Positions 26,921 to 36,104 of a stretch of DNA of 64,000 nucleotides are shown piece after piece; position 1 is the stretch's first letter, and the number at the start of each line of letters is the position of its first letter. This DNA is from a bacterium (lineage in GTDB: Bacteria > 4484-113 > JAFGCY01): NCBI GenBank assembly GCA_020440605.1, contig JAGRNT010000005.1, positions 1 through 64,000 on the forward strand, read 5' to 3'. A program made the translations under genes and the position numbers. Under the pieces are notes generated by a model that was not told the origin of the DNA, made no database searches, and saw only the letters and a program-made list of their open reading frames with translations.

Positions 26921-27673
26921 TCAGGCCTGATCCCAGGGATCCAGCCAGGGGCGGAAGGTCTCGAGATCCTCCAGCTTGTCGAGGTCCGCGGCGATCTCCG
27001 GATGCGGGATCAGCGGGGCATGCACACTGGCCCGGATCGCCCGGCTGAGCCTCGCCTCGGCATAGGCCAGCGAGGCTGAACCGGTCATCACCCTCAGCAG
27101 GAAGTCCAGGCCCAGCAGGTTTGCGAGCGCCAGCGGGTTCTTGCGGTTGGCGAACAATTTCTGCAGCCATTCGCGGTTGCCGGCCAGCCAGGCACGCCTG
27201 ATCCTGAAGACGTTTCCGCCGGTTACTGTGACGGTTTCCATGCGGCGGTATGTTCGCTTCGAGCCGGGAAACATCCGCTCCATCTCCTCACGCGCCACGA
27301 TGGGGTAGACCACGTCGGCATCCCTGGTCGCTGCCGCCTGCAGCATTGCGGCGATGCTCTCCGCGCTGAGAAGCGGGATGTCACCGGCGCTGAGCAGCAC
27401 ATGCTCGCTGGACGTGATGGTGTCGAGCTTCTCCAGCAGGTCGCTGATCGGCCGGCCGCTGTAGGGCAGGCGGTTGATCCAGGGGCGCTCGGGGAGGGGG
27501 ACGTCCTCGCGGGTGATCACATGCACCCGGCTGCAGCCCCCGCCCTCATGCAGGGCATCCGCGATGCGCTCCATGACCGTGCGGCCGCCGACGCGCAGCG
27601 CCGGGATGAACCGCACGCCCTGCTCCTGCAGGGCCGGCGATGCCTCGGCACCGGCGACGATGATGGCTTCCAC
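26921..27673 (-). CDS. MobA-like nucleotidyltransferase
   Basis: 250 residues. The N-terminal fold of NTP-transferases is visible (MEAIIVAGAEASPALQEQGV...RVGGRTVMERIADALHEGG), and the acidic metal site is in ...VLLSAGDIPLLSAESIAAML. The usual glycine-rich GGxSxRMG loop is replaced by VAGAEASPA, so catalysis is uncertain. A GTG start follows the stop of the preceding gene by one nt, so the two are probably translationally coupled. Likely role: transfer of a nucleotide to a sugar or molybdopterin-like acceptor; the substrate is unknown. Confidence 0.75.
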   Translation of the reverse strand: MEAIIVAGAEASPALQEQGVRFIPALRVGGRTVMERIADALHEGGGCSRVHVITREDVPLPERPWINRLPYSGRPISDLLEKLDTITSSEHVLLSAGDIPLLSAESIAAMLQAAATRDADVVYPIVAREEMERMFPGSKRTYRRMETVTVTGGNVFRIRRAWLAGNREWLQKLFANRKNPLALANLLGLDFLLRVMTGSASLAYAEARLSRAIRASVHAPLIPHPEIAADLDKLEDLETFRPWLDPWDQA

Positions 27674-27674
27674 G

Positions 27675-28919
27675 CTAGTACTCTAGCACCGAGCCCCTGA
27701 TGAACACGCCCTTCTCACTGCCCAGCTCCGTCTCCGGAAGGGGCTGGTTCTCGCTGTCCAGCCGGCAGACCACGGGCTTGAACATCGAATTCTCCTCCTG
27801 GCGCCGCACGAGTGCCAGCTCCCCGGTGTTCAGGCGCACCAGGCTGCCGTTCGGATAGTAGCCGAAGCGCCGCAGGAACTTATTGACACTGGTGCTGCCG
27901 AAAGCCGTGCCGCTCTGGCGGATCAGGCTGTCGGCGGCTTCGCGCGGACTGCTGCGCTGCTGGCCCGGCCGGCTGAAGAGACTGTTGGAATAGGCGGTGG
28001 CCAGTGCCCAGGTCTGGCTGTCATCCGGGATCTCGGGACCGGCCAGGCCATGCGGCAGGCCCTGCCCGTCGAAGCGTTCATGCTGCATCAGCACCCGCTC
28101 CAGTACATCGCCGTCCACGCCCGTGCTGCTCCTGACCCATTCACCGTATTCCAGCAGGGTGTCGCGCAGCAGCTGGCGGTCGTTGCCCGGCAGCTCCAGC
28201 ACCGGCTGCTGCAGGTTGGCAGGCAGCAGGGTGTACATGCTCTGCATCATGAACTGGCAGCGCACATGGTCGCGGATGTCGCCGTCGGAGGGGTCGGTGC
28301 GCGTCAGGTGGAACAGCTTGGATGACATCACCGTACGCGCCGTCAGATGCTCGCCGTAGGTATTGATGTCCTCCATGCGGATGTAGCCGCGGCCGTTGCC
28401 AACGAGATGCTCGCTCAGCTCATCCGCCTGGCTGTTGATCCGCTCGAGGTCGATGCGGTTGCGCATCGCCGAACTGATCAGGCTGGCCTGCAGGCCCTTG
28501 CGCACGCGCAGGTCCACCTCGGGGGGGATCATCTCCTTGAAGCCCGCCTGTTCACGCATGCCGGTCTTCTGCTCGCGGAACATCATTTCATCGCCGGCCA
28601 CGGGCTGATTGTTGTCAACGAGCCGTGCGAAGTGCTCACTTGACATCCAGCTTGCTTCATCGTCGTCATTTAGCCTGCGGAAGTCCGGTTCCGCTGCAGA
28701 GGCAGTGGATCCGGCGGATTCCTGCTGCGCAGCCGGTTCATCATCCTCACTGCGGCGGATCAGCACATGCTCCAGCCCCATGCGCCGCAGACGCTCGATC
28801 GCGGCTTCGTTGAGCACCGTGCCTTCGCGCAGCCAGACCATGCTGCCGGCCATCACATCCTGGCCCAGCACCTGGCCGCTCTGCAGATTGGTGGGCAGTA
28901 CCTGGCGCGTTTCCATCAT
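27675..28919 (-). CDS. Degenerate HD-GYP-type protein
   Basis: 414 residues from the ATG, with an AGGAAG 5 nt upstream. GTG at 28925 is an alternative start. An N-terminal domain (METRQVLPTNLQSGQVLGQD) typical of HD-GYP proteins is followed by a charged linker. The C-terminal half matches HD-GYP phosphodiesterases: QHERFDGQGLP replaces HHExxDGxGYP, and FGYYPNGSLVRLNTGELALV is the family's C-terminal strand. The upstream HD metal-ligand pair is replaced (HLTRTDPSDGD), so c-di-GMP hydrolysis is unlikely and a binding or structural role is more plausible. It is coupled to the nucleotidyltransferase downstream. Confidence 0.75.
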   Translation of the reverse strand: MMETRQVLPTNLQSGQVLGQDVMAGSMVWLREGTVLNEAAIERLRRMGLEHVLIRRSEDDEPAAQQESAGSTASAAEPDFRRLNDDDEASWMSSEHFARLVDNNQPVAGDEMMFREQKTGMREQAGFKEMIPPEVDLRVRKGLQASLISSAMRNRIDLERINSQADELSEHLVGNGRGYIRMEDINTYGEHLTARTVMSSKLFHLTRTDPSDGDIRDHVRCQFMMQSMYTLLPANLQQPVLELPGNDRQLLRDTLLEYGEWVRSSTGVDGDVLERVLMQHERFDGQGLPHGLAGPEIPDDSQTWALATAYSNSLFSRPGQQRSSPREAADSLIRQSGTAFGSTSVNKFLRRFGYYPNGSLVRLNTGELALVRRQEENSMFKPVVCRLDSENQPLPETELGSEKGVFIRGSVLEY

Positions 28920-29122
28920 CGCCACTTCCTGCTGCTGTCAGTATGCTTCATAACCCCGGTCCGGCGTATGTTTGCCGATTGCTCTGATGATATTGGTCAA
29001 ATCAGTATAAGGAATATCGGCGGTTTTTTGTGCCGCGGATCAGTTTTTACGCGAATGAAACCGGATGTGCAAGATCAGGCAGCACGATGCAGCAGCAGGT
29101 TACTTATGAGTGACCGGAATTT

Positions 29123-30898
29123 TCAGGTGGTTGCGGCGTGGATCATCATCAGGAGCTCCGCATTGGTCTCCGTCTGGTACAGACGGGAGATCAGGCGGTT
29201 CATGCGCTCGGCCTCATCCATGTCGGCGACCATCTTGCGCAGCTTCCAGACGATGTCCATCTCGTCGACCTTGTAGAGCAGCTCCTCGTGGCGGGTTCCG
29301 CTCTTCACCACATCGATCGAGGGGAAGATGCGCTTGTCCGCCAGCTCGCGGCTGAGGTGCAGCTCCATGTTGGCCGTGCCCTTGAATTCCTCGAAGATGA
29401 TGTCGTCGAGGCGCGAGCCGGTTTCCACCAGCGCGGTGCACAAAAGCGTCAGCGAACCGCCGTTCTCGATGTTGCGGGCCGCGCCGAGGAAGCGCTTGGG
29501 CTTGTACAGCGAGTTGGGGTCGAGACCGCCGGAGAGCGTCTTGCCGCTGGGGGCGCAGGTCAGGTTGTAGGCGCGCGCCAGCCGGGTCAGGGAGTCCAGC
29601 AGCACCATCACGTCCTTGCCCTGCTCCACGCGGCGCTTGGCATACTCGATCACGAGCTCGGCGGTCTGGATGTGGTTCTCGGGCTTCTCATCGAAGGTCG
29701 AGGAGATCACCTGGCCCTTGATGTTGCGCTCGAAGTCCGTGACTTCCTCGGGGCGTTCGTCGATCAGCAGCGCCAGCAGCTCCACGTCCGGATGGTTGTG
29801 GGCGATGGCGTCGGCAATCTTCTTCAGCATGATCGTCTTGCCGGCCTTGGGGCGCGCGGCGATGATTCCGCGGCTGCCCTTGCCGATCGGTGAGAACAGG
29901 TCGATCAGGCGGGTGCTGATCTCGCGCGGGCTGGTTTCAAGCAGCAGGCGCTCCTTGGGGTAGATCGGGGTCAGCTTCGAGAAGTTGATGCGCTCGCTCT
30001 CGGCGTCGAAGGGCTCGCCGTTGATGCTCTCGATCTTCACGAGGCTCTGGTAGCGCTCCTGCTCGCGCGGGGCGCGGGCATGGCCCACGACCAGGTCGCC
30101 GGTGCGCATGTTGAACTTCTTGATCTGACTCATGGACACGTAGATGTCCAGTTCACCGTAACCGAACTGCTTCTGGCGGATGAAGCCGTAGTTGGCATCC
30201 TCGATGATCTCGAGGATCCCGGTCGTGATCTCGGCATTCTCCATGTCCCGCGAGGCACTGCTGCTCAGGCCCCCGGGGGTCTTGTTGTCACGGCCGCGGC
30301 GCGGCTCGTTGCCACGCAGCTGGCGGTCCTGGCGATCCGGCCTGTCCTGGCGGTCCTGACGCTCGGGGCGTTGCTCCCGGACATTGCGGCCCTTGCCACC
30401 CCGCCCGGAATTCTCGGAGATGCTGCTGGAGGGATAGCGGTTCGAGGAATCGCTCTGCTCGCGCATCCCGCGGCGGTTGTTGTTGTCACGGCGGTTGTCA
30501 CGGCGCGCATCGTTGCGTCCGCCGCGCATCCCGCCTCCGCTGGGGGCCGGGGCGAATCCGCCTGTAGCGGGCTCATCCTCTATGTAGTCACTTTCCTCGC
30601 TCTGGCGGCTGGGCAGGTCGTACTCAGGCATGCCGCCGCCGGACTGGCCCTCACGCCGCGGGCTGGGCTCGGCGAAGGCGGGCTGGGCCCCGTCGGCCTG
30701 GGCCGGGCGCGATTCCTGCGGCTCACGCTCGATCGTCGTCTGGCGCGGCGCGGGACGGGGGCTCTCGGCGAGGATCAGGTCCACGAGTTCCTGCTTCTTG
30801 TACTTGCGCGGGTTCTTGATGTCCCGCTCCCTGGCAAGCTCATAGAGCCGCGACAGGGTCATTCCGGATAGAACGTCGGAGTTGAATTCGTCAGACAT
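29123..30898 (-). CDS. rho: Transcription termination factor Rho with long disordered insert
   Basis: 591 residues from the ATG giving MSDEFNSDVLSGMTLSRLYE; an ATT-like upstream codon is not used. The N-terminal helical bundle spans about 1-45. An insert of about 170 residues is rich in R, D, G, N and Q (for example RRDNRRDNNNRR, ERQDRQDRPDRQDRQ). The cold-shock RNA-binding domain follows (ILEIIEDANYGFIRQKQ), then the ATPase with P-loop ARPKAGKT and the Q/R-loop region. E. coli Rho is 419 residues. The gene has a GGAG 5 nt before the ATG and a TATAAT about 135 nt upstream, giving a long leader consistent with autoregulation. Confidence 0.96.
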   Translation of the reverse strand: MSDEFNSDVLSGMTLSRLYELARERDIKNPRKYKKQELVDLILAESPRPAPRQTTIEREPQESRPAQADGAQPAFAEPSPRREGQSGGGMPEYDLPSRQSEESDYIEDEPATGGFAPAPSGGGMRGGRNDARRDNRRDNNNRRGMREQSDSSNRYPSSSISENSGRGGKGRNVREQRPERQDRQDRPDRQDRQLRGNEPRRGRDNKTPGGLSSSASRDMENAEITTGILEIIEDANYGFIRQKQFGYGELDIYVSMSQIKKFNMRTGDLVVGHARAPREQERYQSLVKIESINGEPFDAESERINFSKLTPIYPKERLLLETSPREISTRLIDLFSPIGKGSRGIIAARPKAGKTIMLKKIADAIAHNHPDVELLALLIDERPEEVTDFERNIKGQVISSTFDEKPENHIQTAELVIEYAKRRVEQGKDVMVLLDSLTRLARAYNLTCAPSGKTLSGGLDPNSLYKPKRFLGAARNIENGGSLTLLCTALVETGSRLDDIIFEEFKGTANMELHLSRELADKRIFPSIDVVKSGTRHEELLYKVDEMDIVWKLRKMVADMDEAERMNRLISRLYQTETNAELLMMIHAATT

Positions 30899-31290
30899 CG
30901 GGTCTCCAAAACCAAATGTAATCAAGCATCTGACTCCCCTGGAATTCAGCTGCTTGGGGGTGAGGGATCTGCTTTGCTACGGAAGGACGTTTGTGGTCTG
31001 GGGTAGCATGTGCCGATGCGGCACACAGACGGAAGCCGGAGGATTATAACACAGAGGTGGACAATCCCATGCCCCGGCCGGTATGTTCCCGCAGTCATTA
31101 TGACTGAGGAAATCCCGCCTGAGTTCTCAAATCCGCGGAAATTCCGGAAAATCGTCAGGATGCGGGACGGGAGGCCCCGGCGAACAGCATGGGCTCCGGC
31201 CGCGTCCAACTGCCAGGAATGGAGTCAGAGGCACGGTCCGCCACGGGATGGGCGGACTGACTGTAATCCAACTGGAAACGGGAGAATCTC
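30899..31290. other. Divergent intergenic region between rho and the VIT/VWA gene
   Basis: It holds the long rho leader with a candidate minus-strand TATAAT near 31038 and the upstream region of the VIT/VWA gene, whose TTG start is preceded by GGGAG. I see no gene or structured RNA that I can name. Confidence 0.5.
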
Positions 31291-33708
31291 TTGAGAAAAC
31301 TCTTAGCCCCCGCCGCGCTCGGCGGGATCGTTGCCATTGTGCTTGTTGCACTGGCATCGCCGGGAGCGCAGGCCCAGGATCGCATGATCGCGCCGCCGCA
31401 CCCCGTGATCCAGCGCGACCTGACGCTCACCGACATGGATATTGACATCGACATCCGCAACGGCACCGCGCGCACAGTTGTCACCCAGACCCTGCGCAAT
31501 GACACGGGCAGGGTCGCGGAGGGCAAGTGGATGATGCCGCTGCCGGAGGGTGCGACGATCACCGACTTCACGCTGATCGACGGTGACAACGCGCTCACGC
31601 CGGAGATCCTCGACAGCGACGAGGCGCGCGGGATCTACCAGGACATCGTGCGCCGCATGAAGGACCCGGGCCTGCTGGAATACCAGGACAGCCGCAGCGT
31701 GAGCGTGAGCGTCTTCCCCTTCCAGCCCGGCCAGAGCCGCCAGGTGAAGATCAGCTTCAGCCATACCCTGAGCGGTACCACCACCCTGCAGCAGTACATG
31801 CTGCCCCTGCGCTGGGCCGGCTGGAGCCGTGTCTACGACACCAAGCTGATGATCCGCTACAGGGTCAGCGCCGACCATGACATCGGCAGCGTTGCCAGCC
31901 CGAGCTTCGCCCTGAGCGTGAACCGTGATGGCAACCGCAAGGTGAGCGGCAGCTACGAGGGCGTGATGTCCAGCTTCAGCTCGGACTTCCTCCTGAACAT
32001 CGGCCGCCGCACGGACGACTTCGCGGCCAGCCTGCTGTGCTTCCCCGGTGACGACGGCGAGGACGGCTACTTCACCCTGAGCCTGCTGGCGGCGATGCCG
32101 GAGGAGCAGAAGGTGATCCCGAAGGACGTGCTGTTCATCTTCGACAAGAGCGGCTCGATGGACGGTGACAAGATCCGCCAGGCGCGCGGCGCGCTGGAGT
32201 TCGTCGTCGGCAAGCTGCGCGAGCAGGACCGCTTCAACCTGATCTACTACAGTGACAATGTCGAGACCCTGTTCGACACGCTGCGGCCGGGCACGAGCGA
32301 GAACATCGAGCTGGCCCGCAGCCGCGTCTCGCAGCTCGATGCCAGCGGCGGCACGGACATCAACAGCGCGCTCAGCCAGGGTGCGGAGATGCTGCGCCCC
32401 GACGGGCGTCCGACCTACGTGATCTTCCTCACCGACGGCCTGCCGACGGTGGGCGACACGAATGTTGACAACATCCTCAACAATGCGAAGGGCAGCTTCC
32501 GTTCCGAGGTCAAGCTGTTCGCCTTCGGCGTCGGGCATGATGTCAACACGACGCTGCTCGACAGTCTGAGCTACGACCACCACGGAGCCGCGACCTACGT
32601 CGACCCCAGCGAGGACATCGAGGTCAAGGTCAGCCAGTTCTACTCGCGGATCTCCAGCCCCGCGCTGACGGACATCCGCCTCGAGCTGGGCGGGATCAAT
32701 GAGTACGACATCATGCCGCGCGAGCTGCCGGACCTGTTCCACAACAATGAGATCTTCATCACCGGGCGCTACAGCGCGCTCAACCAGGCGAACGTGACGG
32801 TCACGGTCAGCGGGAAGTCCGGCGAGCGCGAGAAGAGCTACGCCGCCAGCATCCCGCCGAACCTGAGTTCCGCCAACCACCATGTGCCGCGGCTCTGGGC
32901 CACGCGCAAGGTCAGCTTCCTGCTCGACCAGATCCGCCTCAAGGGTGAGAACCGCGAGCTGCTGGATGAGGTTGACAGGCTGGCGGTGCGCTACGGCATC
33001 GTCACGCCCTACACGAGCTACCTGATCACCGAGCCGGAGATGTACTTCCGCGAGGATGACCGCATGGCCAACCTCTCCCAGAGCCTCGAGGAGGCGATGG
33101 ATGAGGAGAGCGGCGAGCGCGCCGTGGGCCGCAGCCGCCAGAGCATGATGAACCAGGCCGCTGACAACGCCGCCGCCCCGCAGACCGCGGGCGCCGTGGC
33201 CGGAGGCAGCGGCTTCGACAAGAAGGTCTACGGCAAGGATGCGGATGCGCTGAGCGGCCTGGCCGATTCCGGCACGTTTGACAACCGCGGCGGCAGCGTG
33301 GCCCCGGGCACTACCGTCAACTACGTGCAGAACCAGACCTTCGTCAACAGCGAGAGCCGCTGGGTGGATTCGCGCTACCGTGCGGAGAGCCAGCAGACGG
33401 TGCGGATCCAGACCTACAGCGATGAGTACTTCGCGCTGCTGGATGACTACCCGGCGCTCGGTGAGTTCCTCAGCCAGGGCGAGGGCGTGGTCTTCGTCGT
33501 CAATGAGGATCTCGCGCTGGAAACCGGCAGCGAGCTCGAGAACAGCAGTCGCGCCGAGATCGACGGCCTGCGCCGTGCACTTGACAAGGTGCGCCTGGAT
33601 GCGGTGGCGGTCCCGGCCGGACCGGAGTTCAGCGGGCGCAGGGCGGCACTGGCCAGCCTGCTGCTGCTGGCCAGCGGCCTGGCAGGCTGGAAGTTCTCGC
33701 GGAGCTGA
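31291..33708 (+). CDS. VIT / von Willebrand A domain protein, secreted and membrane-anchored
   Basis: 805 residues from a TTG, with GGGAG 6 nt upstream. The signal peptide MRKLLAPAALGGIVAIVLVA runs to about 28 (QAQ-DR). A VIT domain spans about 35-165. A VWA domain spans about 278-450 with the MIDAS residues D285-x-S287-x-S289 (DKSGS), T in SGGTDINS, and D in LTDGLPTVGD. A hydrophobic C-terminal helix (AALASLLLLASGLAGWKF) followed by SRS suggests a membrane or cell-wall anchor. Such proteins bind metal ions and protein ligands in adhesion or assembly. A strong terminator follows. Confidence 0.92.
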   Translation: MRKLLAPAALGGIVAIVLVALASPGAQAQDRMIAPPHPVIQRDLTLTDMDIDIDIRNGTARTVVTQTLRNDTGRVAEGKWMMPLPEGATITDFTLIDGDNALTPEILDSDEARGIYQDIVRRMKDPGLLEYQDSRSVSVSVFPFQPGQSRQVKISFSHTLSGTTTLQQYMLPLRWAGWSRVYDTKLMIRYRVSADHDIGSVASPSFALSVNRDGNRKVSGSYEGVMSSFSSDFLLNIGRRTDDFAASLLCFPGDDGEDGYFTLSLLAAMPEEQKVIPKDVLFIFDKSGSMDGDKIRQARGALEFVVGKLREQDRFNLIYYSDNVETLFDTLRPGTSENIELARSRVSQLDASGGTDINSALSQGAEMLRPDGRPTYVIFLTDGLPTVGDTNVDNILNNAKGSFRSEVKLFAFGVGHDVNTTLLDSLSYDHHGAATYVDPSEDIEVKVSQFYSRISSPALTDIRLELGGINEYDIMPRELPDLFHNNEIFITGRYSALNQANVTVTVSGKSGEREKSYAASIPPNLSSANHHVPRLWATRKVSFLLDQIRLKGENRELLDEVDRLAVRYGIVTPYTSYLITEPEMYFREDDRMANLSQSLEEAMDEESGERAVGRSRQSMMNQAADNAAAPQTAGAVAGGSGFDKKVYGKDADALSGLADSGTFDNRGGSVAPGTTVNYVQNQTFVNSESRWVDSRYRAESQQTVRIQTYSDEYFALLDDYPALGEFLSQGEGVVFVVNEDLALETGSELENSSRAEIDGLRRALDKVRLDAVAVPAGPEFSGRRAALASLLLLASGLAGWKFSRS

Positions 33709-33723
33709 TAACTGACTGGCAAC

Positions 33724-33756
33724 GGGGGGCCATGGCAATGCCATGGTCCCCCTTTT
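33724..33756 (+). terminator. Rho-independent terminator after the VIT/VWA gene
   Basis: A stem of about 13 bp (GGGGG...CCCCC plus CCATGGC/GCCATGG, one G-T pair) has a 3-nt AAT loop, followed by TTTT. Confidence 0.8.
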
Positions 33757-33761
33757 GGTAA

Positions 33762-33905
33762 TCAGTGGTCAGTGGGCAGTGGTCAGAGAGAATCAGTTTG
33801 CAGAAACAGAAGCAGCATATCCCAGTTGTCAGTTCCCTGAATCCTGACCTGATTCTCATTCTGATTCTGCAAACTCATACTGCCTACTGCCCACTGATCC
33901 TGGAC
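33762..33905. repeat. Imperfect palindromic element (CAGTGGTCAG / GAATCAGAAACAG family)
   Basis: The left arm is AGTGGTCAGTGGGCAGTGGT with GAATCAGTTTGCAGAAACAG. The right arm carries the inverse CTGATTCTGCAAACT and TACTGCCCACTGAT. It lies between two genes and has no open reading frame with a ribosome-binding site. Confidence 0.65.
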
Positions 33906-34026
33906 TTCCGGTAGCTTTGCCGATCCTCGTACCAGTTGTCAGTAAATCCGCGTTAAGTCCCGCTATAATGCGCATTGTGGCAGCCGGAGCAACCGGCCCG
34001 GGCCCTGATTGAGGAGGAGTGCATTC

Positions 34027-34284
34027 ATGAAACGAGGTTCACACGCGGAAGTCGACATCAACGAGCTCAACATGTCCGTTGTCAGGATGCGTGACGAGAT
34101 GGATCTCGTGAAGGAATTCAGCCTGCAGGTCAGCGAGGGCATGCAGGCTTCCACCAAACTGCTGGTGGCCCTGCAGGAAATGGTCTGCGTGATTGAGCGG
34201 CGGATGTGCGCCATCGAGCAGCGCCTCGGGATCGAGGAGGGGGAAAGCCTCGAACAGGTCGCCGAACGCGCGCTGGAGGAATAG
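34027..34284 (+). CDS. Small coiled-coil protein
   Basis: 85 residues. The ATG at 34027 was chosen because a GAGGAGG sits 7-8 nt upstream, and a TATAAT near 33963 gives a leadered promoter. The protein is nearly all helix (VRMRDEMDLVKEFSLQVSEG, MVCVIERRMCAIEQRLG) with two Cys residues and a predicted heptad pattern. It is isolated between two palindromic elements. The function is not recognised; it may act as an oligomerising or adaptor protein. Confidence 0.75.
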   Translation: MKRGSHAEVDINELNMSVVRMRDEMDLVKEFSLQVSEGMQASTKLLVALQEMVCVIERRMCAIEQRLGIEEGESLEQVAERALEE

Positions 34285-34297
34285 GGCGCAACGAGCA

Positions 34298-34440
34298 GGC
34301 AGAATCAGTTTGCAGAAACAGAAACAGCATATAGCAGTCGTCAGTTTCCAGACCTGTTTCTCATTCTGATTCTGTTTCTCAAACTGTCTACTGCCCACTG
34401 ACCACTGTCTACTGCTTACTGTTTACTGTTCACTGCTACA
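34298..34440. repeat. Imperfect palindromic element (CAGTGGTCAG family)
   Basis: The left arm is GAATCAGTTTGCAGAAACAG and the right arm CTGATTCTGTTTCTCAAACT followed by CACTGACCACTGTCTACTG. It also contains the -10 region of the 34449 gene. Confidence 0.65.
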
Positions 34441-34442
34441 CT
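34437..34442 (+). promoter_or_regulatory. -10-like TACACT, 6 nt before the GTG at 34449
   Basis: It predicts a leaderless mRNA starting at the GTG. The box is inside the edge of the palindromic repeat, so the repeat may carry the promoter. Confidence 0.45.
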
Positions 34443-34448
34443 CACTCA

Positions 34449-35948
34449 GTGACCGGCCCTTCCCTGCTTGCCGATGCCCGCGAACTCATCGCGCTGATGC
34501 GCGGCCGCACTGACAACCCCCTGCTGGAGCAGTGGCAACTGGCCCGCACACGCCGCCGTCAGCGCAGTGGCTGGTGGCAGCGCTACGGCAGCCTGATCCT
34601 CTGCTGGCTGCCGAGCCTGACCGCTTATCTCTACTTCTCCAGTCTGCCCTTCGGCAACCGCGTGGAGCTCAGCAACATCGCCGTACCCTTCATCCTCGGC
34701 CTGGGCCCGCTGCTGTTGCTTAGTGCATTGCTGCTGCCCGCCCGGCTGCGCAGGCGGCGGATCACCTTGCTGATTCTCGGCGGTCTGATTTCATTCGGGA
34801 CTTCCTTCCTGGATCTGCATCTCTACAGCTCGGATGTGGAACAGGCGATCGTCGCCACAAGCTTCCTCGTGCTGATACCGCTCTTCGCCTTCACCCTCGC
34901 CGGCCTGTTCGGCGCGCTCAGCCATGCCCTGGACATCAGCTCGGACAACGGCGAAGCGCGGCGGGACTCAGCCGCCCAGGACATCCGCCTCTCGCTGTTG
35001 TCAGAACGCGAGATCCTGCTGGCCTACCTCGCCCTGCACCTTCCCTCCCTGCTCCGGCGTCTGCTGTGGCTGGGCTGGGGCGTGACGATCGTGCTGATAC
35101 TGTCAGCGGAGGATCTCAGTATTGGCAGCTTCGTGCTGCTGCCGGCCCTGCTCGGCGCACTGGTCTGGGTCAGTTCCCAGCTGCCGGTCTGCCTGATGCT
35201 GATGCTGGCCGCACTGTCCATCCGGCTCACCGGTCTGCAGGCGCGCACCCGGCTGTCCGTGCTGCTGCTGTTCATCGGGGCGCAGTATGGCCTGGCGTTG
35301 GCATCCTGCTTCGTGATGTTCGATCCAACGCATGGCGGTGATGTCGAAATTTCCTTCGTGGGCCTCTGGGGGTGCATGCTGCAGCTCAGCCCGCTGCTGC
35401 TGGCAATTCCGCTGGCGGTTGCCATGGCCCGCAATCCGGCAGGCCCAGCGTTTCTGCTGTCCCGGCTGCTGATGCTGTTGTCCCTGTTATACACCGTCGC
35501 GGTGCTTGTGCCGGACCTGCAGTACGTCTCGCAGGCCTACGTCGCCGGTCATCTGCCGGATTTCGTCCTCAGCCTGCTCCTGCCGCTGATTCTGCTCTCG
35601 GGCCTGTGGATGGCACGACACAGATCGCTTGCGCGACCCCTGCTGCTGGTGTCGCCGGCACTGTTCGGGGCATTAAGTTTCGTGATCCTGATCGTTGTGA
35701 TGTTCGGAATATCGCCTGCAAGCCTGCCAACCCCACTGCTGGAGCTGGGGCGCTGCGTCGCTGCCTATTCCGTCGGCAGCGTACTTGCCGTGCAGTCGTC
35801 CATCTTCTGGGGTGACTGGAACAGCCTGAATGAACCACTGATTGAATGGTGGCGCTGGCCGCTGCATGTCGCGCTGCAGTACGTTGGCATTTCAGTGCTG
35901 TACCGGCTCGCACTACAGCAGCTACGGGCCTGGCGGATGAACCAGTGA
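34449..35948 (+). CDS. Polytopic membrane protein of unknown family
   Basis: 499 residues from a GTG with no ribosome-binding site. After a basic cytoplasmic N-terminus (residues 1-45) there are about 11-12 hydrophobic segments, such as YGSLILCWLPSLTAYLYFSS, PFILGLGPLLLLSALLLPAR and FVLSLLLPLILLSGLW. Cytoplasmic loops carry charged clusters such as RLRRRR and EARRDSAAQDIR. No transporter signature is identified. It is flanked on both sides by copies of the same palindromic element. Confidence 0.7.
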   Translation: MTGPSLLADARELIALMRGRTDNPLLEQWQLARTRRRQRSGWWQRYGSLILCWLPSLTAYLYFSSLPFGNRVELSNIAVPFILGLGPLLLLSALLLPARLRRRRITLLILGGLISFGTSFLDLHLYSSDVEQAIVATSFLVLIPLFAFTLAGLFGALSHALDISSDNGEARRDSAAQDIRLSLLSEREILLAYLALHLPSLLRRLLWLGWGVTIVLILSAEDLSIGSFVLLPALLGALVWVSSQLPVCLMLMLAALSIRLTGLQARTRLSVLLLFIGAQYGLALASCFVMFDPTHGGDVEISFVGLWGCMLQLSPLLLAIPLAVAMARNPAGPAFLLSRLLMLLSLLYTVAVLVPDLQYVSQAYVAGHLPDFVLSLLLPLILLSGLWMARHRSLARPLLLVSPALFGALSFVILIVVMFGISPASLPTPLLELGRCVAAYSVGSVLAVQSSIFWGDWNSLNEPLIEWWRWPLHVALQYVGISVLYRLALQQLRAWRMNQ

Positions 35949-36104
35949 AGAGTGGTCAGTTGGCAGTGGTCAGTGTAAGAATCAGAATCAGAAGCAGGTC
36001 AGGAAACTGAATACTGCAAACTACTGTTTCTGTTTCTGCAAACTGATTCTTCCTGTCCACTGACCTCTGTTTACTGACTACTGTTTACTGCTTGCTGCTC
36101 TTCT
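35946..36104. repeat. Imperfect palindromic element (CAGTGGTCAG family)
   Basis: The left arm is GTGGTCAGTTGGCAGTGGTC plus AAGAATCAGAATCAGAAGC. The right arm is CTGTTTCTGCAAACTGATTC plus TTACTGACTACTGTTTACTG. It overlaps the stop of the polytopic gene and runs into the end of the LptA-like gene. Confidence 0.65.

Noticed and set aside
31303..33744. An 813-codon minus-strand frame over the VIT/VWA gene
   Set aside because: The plus strand has a signal peptide, VIT and VWA motifs and a terminator. The antisense frame is a base-composition shadow.
6331..36104. Insertion sequences
   Set aside because: No transposase or resolvase coding sequence is near any of the palindromic repeats, and no target-site duplication is visible.
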